From an uncultured Chloroflexota bacterium (lineage in GTDB: Bacteria; Chloroflexota; Anaerolineae; Promineifilales; Promineifilaceae): a DNA stretch of 5,136 nt. Both the position numbers and the translations under genes were made by a program. The stretch is from assembly GCA_937958365.1 (NCBI GenBank), contig CALFEW010000235.1:1-5136 (forward strand). The letters run 5' to 3'. Below the pieces are notes generated by a model. It saw only the letters and a program-made list of their open reading frames with translations. It did no database searches and had not been told where the DNA came from. Of this stretch, positions 1-5,050 are shown one piece after another. Numbering within the stretch: the first letter of the stretch is position 1; each line of letters opens with the position of its first letter.

Positions 1-867
1 AATGAACGTGGGGTAACGGCCGTGGTGTTGGGTATTATGCAGGATGGTGGACTGCCGCATGTGGGCTGCCGGTGTGGGCGGTGTGCGGCGGCGTTTGCCG
101 ATGCGCGACGGGCGGAGTATGCGGCGTGTTTGGGGATTGTGGATGGACGGGGTGGGGCAACGGCCGTTTATCTCCTGGACGCCACGCCGGACATCAAATA
201 CCAGCTTAATCTGCTGGCCGATTGGCTGCCGCACCCGCAGCGCCCGGCGCGGCTGCGGCCGCCGGACGCCATCTTTTTGACCCATGCACATATGGGCCAC
301 GTCGGCGGGCTGCCGCAGTTAGGGCCGGAGGCGATGGCGGTGCGCGATTTGCCGGTCTACGCGCTGCCGGGAGTGGTGAATTTGCTGCGCGGCAATGATT
401 TGTACCGGCCGCTCAACGCCGGGCTGCGCTGGCGGACGCTGGAACCGCATCGCCCCATCACCCTGGCCGCCGATCTGACCATCACGCCGATTCCCGTGCC
501 GCACCGCGACGAGTGGGGCGTGGGGACACTGGCGTTTCGCGTACAGGGGCCGCAGCGCTCGCTGCTGTATTTGCCGGATATTGACAATTGGGCAGCGTGG
601 CCGGAAGCAGCGCGTGTGTTAGGCGGGGTGGATGTGGCGCTGGTGGATGGCTGCTTTTACAATGTGGCGGAGTTGAACGGCCGTCCACCCGTCGCCCATC
701 CCCTCATCCCCGACACGTTGGCGCGGTTTGCCAACATACCCGGCCAACTCGTCCTCACGCACCTCAATCACACCAACCCGGCGCTGGACGAGGACAGCGC
801 CGCGCGGGTCGAAATTGCCGCCGCCGGGGCGCAACTGGCTTTCACCGGGCAAACATTTAAATTGTGA
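1..867 (+). CDS. PqqB-like metallo-beta-lactamase-fold hydrolase (5' end probably beyond window)
   Basis: This is an MBL-fold metal-dependent hydrolase of the type usually annotated as PqqB-like. Numbered from the GTG at 22, it has the PqqB-type zinc knuckle CRCGRC (C16, C18, C21) just after the first strand. The MBL motif is HAHMGH (H88, H90, H93), with Gly where most MBL enzymes have Asp. Further likely metal or active-site positions are H161 (PHRDEW), D186 (LPDID), D209 (VDGCFY), H226 (HPLIP) and H247/H250 (THLNH). The first in-frame start is GTG at 22, but it leaves almost nothing before the VLGI strand and lacks a clear ribosome binding site. The frame is open to base 1, so the true start probably lies upstream. 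No other pqq gene is visible, so a role in PQQ synthesis is not supported; the substrate is unknown. The fold is secure, the function is not. Confidence 0.85.
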   Translation, partial: NERGVTAVVLGIMQDGGLPHVGCRCGRCAAAFADARRAEYAACLGIVDGRGGATAVYLLDATPDIKYQLNLLADWLPHPQRPARLRPPDAIFLTHAHMGHVGGLPQLGPEAMAVRDLPVYALPGVVNLLRGNDLYRPLNAGLRWRTLEPHRPITLAADLTITPIPVPHRDEWGVGTLAFRVQGPQRSLLYLPDIDNWAAWPEAARVLGGVDVALVDGCFYNVAELNGRPPVAHPLIPDTLARFANIPGQLVLTHLNHTNPALDEDSAARVEIAAAGAQLAFTGQTFKL

Positions 868-868
868 A

Positions 869-967
869 GAATGGGACGCGGATTTTCACGGATGTGGCGG
901 ATTAACGCGAATATTCTCAAAAAATCCGCGCCCATCCGCTGCATCCGCGTTAATCCGCGTCCCATTC
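869..967. repeat. Large imperfect inverted repeat (47-nt arms, 5-nt loop) between convergent genes
   Basis: The left arm at 869-915 pairs with the right arm at 921-967, with 37 of 47 positions complementary by hand count. The outer 16 bases of each arm are perfectly complementary. The loop is 916-920. Within each arm the pentamer CGGAT, or its complement, recurs with spacings of 10, 9 and 10 bases (left 879, 889, 898, then a CGAAT variant at 908; right 924, 934, 943, 953). The element starts one base after the stop of the upstream gene and ends five bases before the stop of the opposing gene. It could end transcription from both sides, but neither exit has a clean T-tract. A REP-like dispersed element is an alternative. 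Confidence 0.85.
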
Positions 968-972
968 CCCTC

Positions 973-1878
973 CTACAAATCCTCCAGCAGCGCTTCGCCG
1001 ACGCGCAGGACGGGTTCCCAGCCGCTTTCGTTGTCTTCTACGCTCCACCAGACGGACAGAACATTTTGCACGATGCCCCAGCGCAGCAATCGCGCCCGGT
1101 CAATGGACAGTATCTCAGCCAGGATGTCCAGGCGGCGGCGCAGCAGGCGCGGCATGTCGGGGCGGTAGGGGAAGGTCTGGATGGGGTTGTAGAGCAAGGA
1201 GGCGGGTTCGTAAGCCGGGTCGCCGATGACGCCTTTGGGATCGATGACCAGCCAGGGCTGGCGTTGGGCGGTGAGGACGTTGTAGTGGTGAAAATCGCCG
1301 TGCAGCAGGGTGGGCGTCACTTCATCGGCCAGGAGTTCGGCGCGGAGGGATACGGCCGTATCCACCAATCGCGCCGGAAAGGGGCCGGTCCCGCCGCCAA
1401 AATGGGGCCGCAGGCGCAGCAGCGCCGCCGTCCATTGGGTTAGATCGGGGAAGGGGTAATGGGTGGGCGCGGGCTGCCAGAGTTGCTGCATCACCTGGGC
1501 GGCAACGGCCGTTGCCGCCTCATCGTCGGGTACGGTGTCCAGGGTGACGCCGGGCAGGACACGCTCCAGCAGGAGAGCGCCCTGCACTTCGTCGGCGGCC
1601 AGCAGGCGGCAGACGCCACGGCCGTTGTAGTGGCGCAAAGCAGCCATCTCGGCCAGCAGTTCGGGATTGGGGTAGCCCACCTTCAGGACAACAGGCTCGC
1701 CATCGGCGCGGGTGGCGGCGGTGACGTAGTTGTAGGAGAGGGGAAACGGCCGTTCCAGCGTAATCTGCCAGCGTGCGGCGCAGTCGGCCAGGATAGCGGG
1801 TAGGCGCGCCAGCCAATCGCGGCCAGATTCGCCGTAGAGTTCAAGCATGTGGGCGGTGAAATCGGGAGGGATGAACAT
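973..1878 (-). CDS. APH(6)-family aminoglycoside/hydroxyurea-type phosphotransferase
   Basis: This is a small-molecule kinase of the APH(6)/hydroxyurea-resistance family (streptomycin 6-kinase-like, protein-kinase-like fold) that transfers ATP phosphate to a hydroxyl of its substrate. From the ATG at 1878 it has 301 residues, normal for the family. The N-terminus (MFIPPDF) is followed by a lobe with the likely ATP lysine K66 (EPVVLKVG), then E77 (EMAALRHYNG), the hinge LLLERVLPG (102-110), the Brenner motif LLHGDFHHYN (D195, N200) and the metal-binding IDPKGVIGDPAYE (D213). An upstream TTG at 1893 would add five residues but lies inside the heptamer array, so ATG 1878 is preferred. No Shine-Dalgarno sequence precedes it. 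It follows the nitroreductase by 65 nt. The substrate cannot be read from sequence, and many chromosomal members are not proven resistance genes. A 22-bp perfect palindrome lies in the reading frame. Confidence 0.88.
   Translation of the reverse strand: MFIPPDFTAHMLELYGESGRDWLARLPAILADCAARWQITLERPFPLSYNYVTAATRADGEPVVLKVGYPNPELLAEMAALRHYNGRGVCRLLAADEVQGALLLERVLPGVTLDTVPDDEAATAVAAQVMQQLWQPAPTHYPFPDLTQWTAALLRLRPHFGGGTGPFPARLVDTAVSLRAELLADEVTPTLLHGDFHHYNVLTAQRQPWLVIDPKGVIGDPAYEPASLLYNPIQTFPYRPDMPRLLRRRLDILAEILSIDRARLLRWGIVQNVLSVWWSVEDNESGWEPVLRVGEALLEDL
1498..1519. repeat. 22-bp perfect palindrome inside the APH(6) gene
   Basis: This is a perfect dyad centred between 1508 and 1509. It is built on one copy of the ACGGCCGT octamer (1505-1512) and extended on both sides by GGCGGCA and its complement TGCCGCC. 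It encodes part of the alanine-rich stretch EAATAVAAQ of the kinase. It is the longest perfect extension of the octamer in the window and could form a strong hairpin in mRNA or single-stranded DNA. Confidence 0.9.
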
Positions 1879-1962
1879 GGGAACAGGGAACAATTAACAA
1901 TGAACAGTGAACAGTGAACGGATAACGGATAACGGATTACGGATTACGGGTTACGGATTACG
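1879..1962. repeat. Degenerate heptanucleotide tandem array, 12 units
   Basis: Twelve contiguous 7-base units run from 1879 to 1962 without a phase break. On the plus strand the unit begins as GGGAACA and drifts through ATGAACA, GTGAACA, GTGAACG and GATAACG to GATTACG. Bases 5 and 6 of the unit (AC) are invariant in all twelve. The last base is A in the first five units and G in the remaining seven, and base 4 changes from A to T from unit nine onward. The array abuts the ATG of the kinase gene at 1878. Its far end runs into the last codons and stop of the nitroreductase gene (1944-1962). It resembles in style the short tandem heptamer repeats described in cyanobacteria, but homology is not implied. 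Confidence 0.92.
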
Positions 1963-2447
1963 AGCTGCAAGACGGGAATATCACGGCCGCCGGTGCGGGT
2001 TTTATAGGCGTTGTAGCCGGCGTAGAGGGTAGCGGCTTGGCGGTAGGCGGCGGCTTTGGCGTCGCCGGTGAGTTCAGAGGCGGTGTAGGGCTGGGAACGG
2101 CCGTTGACGGCTCCGGTACAGTCGGGGTGCGATTTCAGGTTGTGGTACCAGGCGGGGTGGCTTTTGCCGCCCCAATTGGAAGCGATGATGACCAGACCGT
2201 CGTCGTTGGGGATGGCGACCAGGGGCACGGTGCGTGGTTGGCCGGATTTGGCGCCGGTGGTGGTGAGCATGATGATGGGTAGACCGGTGAGCAGGCTAAC
2301 GGCCGTTTGCCGCCCATCGGTCAGCCGGAAGACATGGCGGTCCAGATGATGGACGCCAAAGGCGAGAAACCGGGACACCGGCCCTAAGGAAGCGACTCGC
2401 TGCACGGCGCGCTGCGCCAGGTTGGGATGGTACAAATTTTCGGTCAT
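1944..2447 (-). CDS. Deazaflavin (F420)-dependent nitroreductase, DDN family
   Basis: This 167-residue protein matches the small split-barrel DDN family, which uses reduced cofactor F420 to reduce varied substrates in the cytoplasm. Visible signatures are TTTGAKSGQPRTVPL (62-76), the phosphate-binding segment typical of the family; IIASNWGGKSHPAWYHNL (87-104); and near the C-terminus YAGYNAYKTRTG (142-153), comparable with the tyrosine-rich segment of mycobacterial Ddn. The length is usual for the family. The ATG at 2447 is the only sensible start and has no Shine-Dalgarno sequence, although TAACAAT lies about 11 bases upstream. The last codons and the TAA stop (1944-1946) are made of heptamer-array sequence, so the C-terminus IRNP may have been reshaped by the repeat. 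The gene implies an F420-making host. The physiological substrate is unknown. Confidence 0.88.
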   Translation of the reverse strand: MTENLYHPNLAQRAVQRVASLGPVSRFLAFGVHHLDRHVFRLTDGRQTAVSLLTGLPIIMLTTTGAKSGQPRTVPLVAIPNDDGLVIIASNWGGKSHPAWYHNLKSHPDCTGAVNGRSQPYTASELTGDAKAAAYRQAATLYAGYNAYKTRTGGRDIPVLQLVIRNP

Positions 2448-2464
2448 AGGTTGCCAGATTGTTA

Positions 2465-2481
2465 GAAGCGACGACCGCTTC
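2465..2481. repeat. Short hairpin between nitroreductase and GNAT genes
   Basis: GAAGCG (2465-2470) and CGCTTC (2476-2481) form a perfect 6-bp stem around a 5-base loop in the 44-nt gap. No T-run follows on the minus strand, so it is not a canonical terminator. It could be an attenuation or mRNA-processing structure, or chance. Confidence 0.35.
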
Positions 2482-2491
2482 GATTTAGGAT

Positions 2492-2956
2492 TTAGCTTGC
2501 CGGGCGATTCATAGAGAGAAATTCGTAGTAACGGCCGTTAACCTCCTGCATGTACACTTTACCCGCTAAAAAACCGGCCTGTCTGTACACGCGAATGGCC
2601 CGTTGGTTAAACGTAGCCACTTTCAGGCGAAATATCTTGGGCTGGAAACGCTGCCGGGCAAATTCCAGACCGGCGTTCACAAACGCCAGCCCTAACCCTT
2701 GCCCAGTGTACTCTGGAGCCAGCCCCAGGCCAATCTCCACCGCGTCTTCGCTGCGCCCAAAGATGAAATAACCCAGCAATGCTTGATCCGCGTCCAACAC
2801 GGCAAAAAAGGTTTCCGGCCAGCTTTCCGGGTCCAACAATTCTTCCAGGTCTTCAGGGTCCTGGTCAGCGTCGTAAAAGCGGTACTCACCCTCGTAATGC
2901 CAGCCGGCGATAACCTGGGCGAATACGGCCGTCATGGGCGTAATGTGGTAATCCAT
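2492..2956 (-). CDS. GNAT-family N-acetyltransferase
   Basis: This 154-residue cytoplasmic protein has a single GNAT domain and would transfer the acetyl group of acetyl-CoA to an amine. Motif A is visible as EIGLGLAPEYTGQGLGLAFV (74-93): a beta-strand, then the pyrophosphate-binding loop YTGQGLG, with Thr where the consensus has Arg or Gln. Motif B is seen as VATFNQRAIRVYRQAGF (113-129), with the conserved N117, A120, Y124 and GF pair. The N-terminal half has an acidic segment (DADQDPEDLEELLDPES, 29-45) probably involved in substrate recognition. A TTG at 2974 would add six residues, but ATG 2956 gives the usual GNAT start and is preferred; neither has a Shine-Dalgarno sequence. It lies 49 nt downstream of the helicase-loader gene. 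The substrate (protein N-terminus, small amine or other) cannot be inferred. Confidence 0.87.
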   Translation of the reverse strand: MDYHITPMTAVFAQVIAGWHYEGEYRFYDADQDPEDLEELLDPESWPETFFAVLDADQALLGYFIFGRSEDAVEIGLGLAPEYTGQGLGLAFVNAGLEFARQRFQPKIFRLKVATFNQRAIRVYRQAGFLAGKVYMQEVNGRYYEFLSMNRPAS

Positions 2957-2989
2957 GCGCAAATTTACCAGCAAAGAGGCGGAGAGAAA

Positions 2990-3002
2990 AGAGGTTTCCT
3001 CT
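2990..3002 (-). terminator. Weak stem-loop just after the helicase-loader gene
   Basis: On the minus strand AGAGG-AAA-CCTCT forms a 5-bp stem just three bases after the stop codon of the loader gene. It is followed by TTTCTCTCC, a pyrimidine-rich tail with a short T-run. The stem is too short for a convincing intrinsic terminator; partial attenuation before the GNAT gene is possible. Confidence 0.25.
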
Positions 3003-3005
3003 AGC

Positions 3006-4421
3006 TCAACGATGCGTGCGCGGCCGTTTGGGCTTCACTCCACCACGATAACTGGGCGCTTCTAACAAGAAAAACGTACAGCGGCTGCCATCCAGCATTC
3101 GCGTTGCCAGGCGCGGGTCAATTTCGTCCACCGGCGTCGCGGTGGTGATGACGGTGGGCAGGCGGGCCGCGTAGCGGTAATTGAACAACTGGTAGAGCTT
3201 TTCTCGCGCCCAGGCGGTGGCGCTTTCCGTGCCCAAATCGTCCAAAACCAGCAGCGGCGCTTTTTTGATTTCGTCGAACCGCTTATCCAGGCGCACGCCG
3301 CTGGCCGGGTTAAACGTCGCCCGCAGGTGATCGAGCAAATCGGGCACGACGATGAACAACACCGGCTGCCCTTGTTTGGCGACGTAATTGGCGATGGCTG
3401 CCGCCAGGTGGGTTTTGCCGTTGCCATAGGCGACGCTGTTGAGTACCAGCCAATCGGCTGGCTGTTCGGCAAATTCGTGCGCCGTCTCGAAGGCGCGGCG
3501 CAGGTTTTCGGCCTGGGCGCGGGGCAGTTCGCGCTCGCGCAGGTCGAAGCGCTCAAAAATCTGGTCGCTGTGCAGGCTGAGGGTGGATAGCTCCGACTGT
3601 TCCTGATCTACGCCCGTGTGGCGAAAATCGGGCGCGGTGATAGGCACAATACGCACCAGGCTCAAATCCATGATGCGGGAGCGCACGCGAATTTCGATGG
3701 ATTCTAGCTCCTCGTTGGTGGTGATGATGGTAGCCAGGCGGGCGTTGTAGCGATGGTTGAAAATCTGGTACAGCTTTTCTTGCGCCCATTCCGTGTTGCT
3801 CTGCGTGCCCAAATCGTCCAGGATGAGCAGGGGGGCATTACGCACCTGGTCAAAGCGCTGATCGTAGCTGGTATCGGAGGCAGGGCTGTAGGTGGAACGC
3901 AAATGGTCGAGTAAATCTGGTGTGTTGACAAACAAGACGGGGTGGCCCATGCTCAGGCGGTGGTTGGCAACGGCCGCTGCCAGATGGGTTTTGCCGCAGC
4001 CGTAGCCGCCTTTGAGGAGCAGCCAGCCTTGTGGGTTTTTGGCATAATCCAGCGCGGTGTCGTAGGCCATGCGCAAGTTGCGCTGTTTGTCGGGGGTTAA
4101 TCCATGCCCGTCAGGCAGGAAGGTGTCGAAAGTGCATTCTTGTAACATGCCAATCTGGCTGAGGCGCAGCAGGGTAGACTGGCGGGCCATTTCTTCTTCG
4201 GCGGCGCGGCAGGCGCAGACGACGGCGCGGCCAAAACCGGGATGGGTAGCGGGCACGTTGGGCACGATGTAGCCCAGGCCACCGCAAAAGGGACAATCTG
4301 GCTTGCCCAGGCCGGGCTGTTCCAGGCCGGATACGGCCGTATCAGCGTTTGATGATGTCGCGATATTCATCTGGGATTTGTTTGCGTAGCTCTTTCTGAG
4401 TATCTCGGCGGCCTGTTCCAT
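3006..4421 (-). CDS. dnaC: DnaC/DnaI-like helicase loader with two tandem AAA+ modules
   Basis: This 471-residue cytoplasmic ATPase is probably the replicative helicase loader that works with the adjacent DnaD protein. Residues 43-71 hold a putative zinc knuckle (C43, C46, C69, C71), comparable in position to the helicase-binding N-domain of DnaI. AAA+ module 1 has Walker A GGYGCGKT (138-145), Walker B LLILDDLG (198-205), sensor-1 ITTN (N236) and an arginine-finger candidate R249. Module 2 has VAYGNGKT (330-337), LLVLDDLG (390-397), ITTA (A428) and R441. The second Walker A lacks its first Gly, and its sensor-1 Asn is Ala, so weakened hydrolysis is inferred. DnaC, DnaI and IstB proteins usually carry one such domain in roughly 240-310 residues. 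IstB is unlikely because no istA is present. ATG 4421 is chosen for its strong Shine-Dalgarno sequence; an in-frame ATG at 4370 lacks one. Confidence 0.88.
   Translation of the reverse strand: MEQAAEILRKSYANKSQMNIATSSNADTAVSGLEQPGLGKPDCPFCGGLGYIVPNVPATHPGFGRAVVCACRAAEEEMARQSTLLRLSQIGMLQECTFDTFLPDGHGLTPDKQRNLRMAYDTALDYAKNPQGWLLLKGGYGCGKTHLAAAVANHRLSMGHPVLFVNTPDLLDHLRSTYSPASDTSYDQRFDQVRNAPLLILDDLGTQSNTEWAQEKLYQIFNHRYNARLATIITTNEELESIEIRVRSRIMDLSLVRIVPITAPDFRHTGVDQEQSELSTLSLHSDQIFERFDLRERELPRAQAENLRRAFETAHEFAEQPADWLVLNSVAYGNGKTHLAAAIANYVAKQGQPVLFIVVPDLLDHLRATFNPASGVRLDKRFDEIKKAPLLVLDDLGTESATAWAREKLYQLFNYRYAARLPTVITTATPVDEIDPRLATRMLDGSRCTFFLLEAPSYRGGVKPKRPRTHR
3057..4160 (-). repeat. Tandem duplication of the AAA+ module within the helicase-loader gene
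   Basis: Residues about 88-262 and 281-455 of the loader align along their full length: a lead-in helical segment (LSQIGMLQECTFDTF against LSLHSDQIFERFDL), then the whole ATPase core. Over 92 residues from THLAAA to the sensor-1 strand, 59 are identical by hand count. At DNA level the Walker B region keeps an exact 17-base repeat (CGTGCCCAAATCGTCCA at 3228-3244 and 3804-3820), offset by 576 bases. That fits an in-frame duplication of about 192 codons. Confidence 0.88.
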
Positions 4422-5049
4422 CTAGTTTTCCTTCTTGTCGCCATCGTTCGAGTATGGTGAGGATGTAGCGCCATTTGCGCACGTTATTTTCGACGGCGAG
4501 TTCAATCGCTTCTTCCACCCAGCGTGGGGGGTAGGTTTGTTCGGCGTCCCGCAGTTCTTCGGCGATGATGGGGGTGAGGGGGCCGATGTTTTGTTCGTAC
4601 AGGACAAAGATGTTGGGTCGTTCGACCAGCAGGGTGATGGGCGCGTCTTCGTCGGGGTTGGGCCGCCATTCGCCACGGGTGATGCCGGTAACGGCCGTGC
4701 GCCCCTTCTCCGTGTTTAGAAAATATAAGTCCATCTTGCCATCGGCGCTTTCGACGTTGACGTGCAGGAACGTGCCGCGCGCCACAGCGCGTTCGATGCC
4801 ATCGAGCAGCGCCTCGGAGGCCAACTTGAGGGTAGGGCCGAGGCCTTTCACAAATTCGGTGTCGTTGAGGAAGTCGGCCAGGCGCAGGTAACGGACCTGA
4901 CCTTCGCGCTGGGCCAACGCCCAAAAGGCGTAGATCGTCACCTTTAGCTCGGCCATGTTGTCTATGATGGGCAGCAAATCGCTAAAAAAAAGATTGGGCA
5001 CCTGGGTCAGGCGCATTTTACCATCTGGGAAGCCGGGGAAACCTTTCAT
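4342..5049 (-). CDS. dnaD: DnaD-domain replication initiation protein
   Basis: This 235-residue protein is a primosome component that in Firmicutes remodels origin DNA and helps recruit the helicase with its loader. The N-terminal part (about 12-125) looks like a winged-helix region (QVPNLFFSDLLPIIDNMAELKV, then an YAFWALAQREGQVRYLRLADFL segment). The C-terminal DnaB_2/DnaD domain spans about 146-207: NIFVLYEQNIGPLTPIIAEEL, then WVEEAIELAVENNVRKWRYI and the family YxxxIxxxWxxxG signature (Y195, I199, W203, G207). A basic tail follows (to R235). ATG 5049 is preferred over TTG 5058, which lies in repeat sequence and would add three residues. No Shine-Dalgarno sequence precedes it; the upstream bases are a heptamer array. 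The TGA overlaps a copy of the ACGGCCGT-centred palindrome (4330-4343). The last 80 nt overlap the loader gene in another frame. Confidence 0.9.
   Translation of the reverse strand: MKGFPGFPDGKMRLTQVPNLFFSDLLPIIDNMAELKVTIYAFWALAQREGQVRYLRLADFLNDTEFVKGLGPTLKLASEALLDGIERAVARGTFLHVNVESADGKMDLYFLNTEKGRTAVTGITRGEWRPNPDEDAPITLLVERPNIFVLYEQNIGPLTPIIAEELRDAEQTYPPRWVEEAIELAVENNVRKWRYILTILERWRQEGKLDGTGRRDTQKELRKQIPDEYRDIIKR
4429..4435 (-). promoter_or_regulatory. Shine-Dalgarno sequence deciding the helicase-loader start
   Basis: On the minus strand AGAAGGA is followed by a 7-base spacer (AAACTAG) and ATG 4421. It lies inside the dnaD reading frame, so the loader is probably translated by re-initiation or independent entry within dnaD. 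It is the only strong Shine-Dalgarno sequence among the clear starts in the window. Confidence 0.75.
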
Positions 5050-5050
5050 A

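Larger units (their letters stand above)
16..4698. repeat. Dispersed highly iterated palindrome ACGGCCGT, 13 exact copies
   Basis: Exact copies start at 16, 160, 677, 1352, 1505, 1618, 1746, 2097, 2299, 2531, 2925, 4333 and 4691. Nine of the 13 are preceded by A on the plus strand (AACGGCCGT). One-base variants lie at 1983 and 3970 (ACGGCCGC) and 3020 (GCGGCCGT). All 13 lie inside coding sequence of the six genes. At about 60% GC a rough estimate gives about 0.15 copies expected by chance in this length. The pattern is analogous to the HIP1 octamer of cyanobacteria, with a different sequence. Confidence 0.93.

Noticed and set aside
2..16. ATG at base 2 as a start for the first gene
   Set aside because: That frame reads four codons and meets TAA at 14-16; it is not in the hydrolase frame.
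869..967. Canonical rho-independent bidirectional terminator
   Set aside because: The stem is long but lacks a T-run directly after either arm, so only the inverted repeat itself is claimed.
871..1443. 190-codon open frame on the plus strand, antisense to the kinase gene
   Set aside because: It begins inside the inverted repeat, has no recognisable motif, and is fully explained as a shadow of the well-supported APH(6) frame in high-GC DNA.
973..1878. Calling the kinase a clinical streptomycin-resistance gene
   Set aside because: The family match is clear, but substrate specificity cannot be read from motifs, and there is no transposon or integron context.
1879..1962. CRISPR or telomere-like array
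   Set aside because: The 7-base units are contiguous with no spacers and drift in sequence, so this is a degenerate tandem repeat, not a CRISPR. It is internal to a gene-dense region.
3062..3556. 164-codon open frame on the minus strand inside the loader gene
   Set aside because: Ser/Thr/Pro/Arg-rich shadow; the loader frame has both sets of Walker motifs.
3006..4421. IstB transposition helper of an IS21-type element
   Set aside because: No istA transposase, no terminal inverted repeats or target duplication are seen, and the gene overlaps a DnaD gene. A helicase loader fits better.
4502..4924. 140-codon open frame on the minus strand inside dnaD
   Set aside because: It is Arg/Pro/His-rich, which is typical of an out-of-frame high-GC translation. 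The dnaD frame carries the clear DnaD-domain signature.
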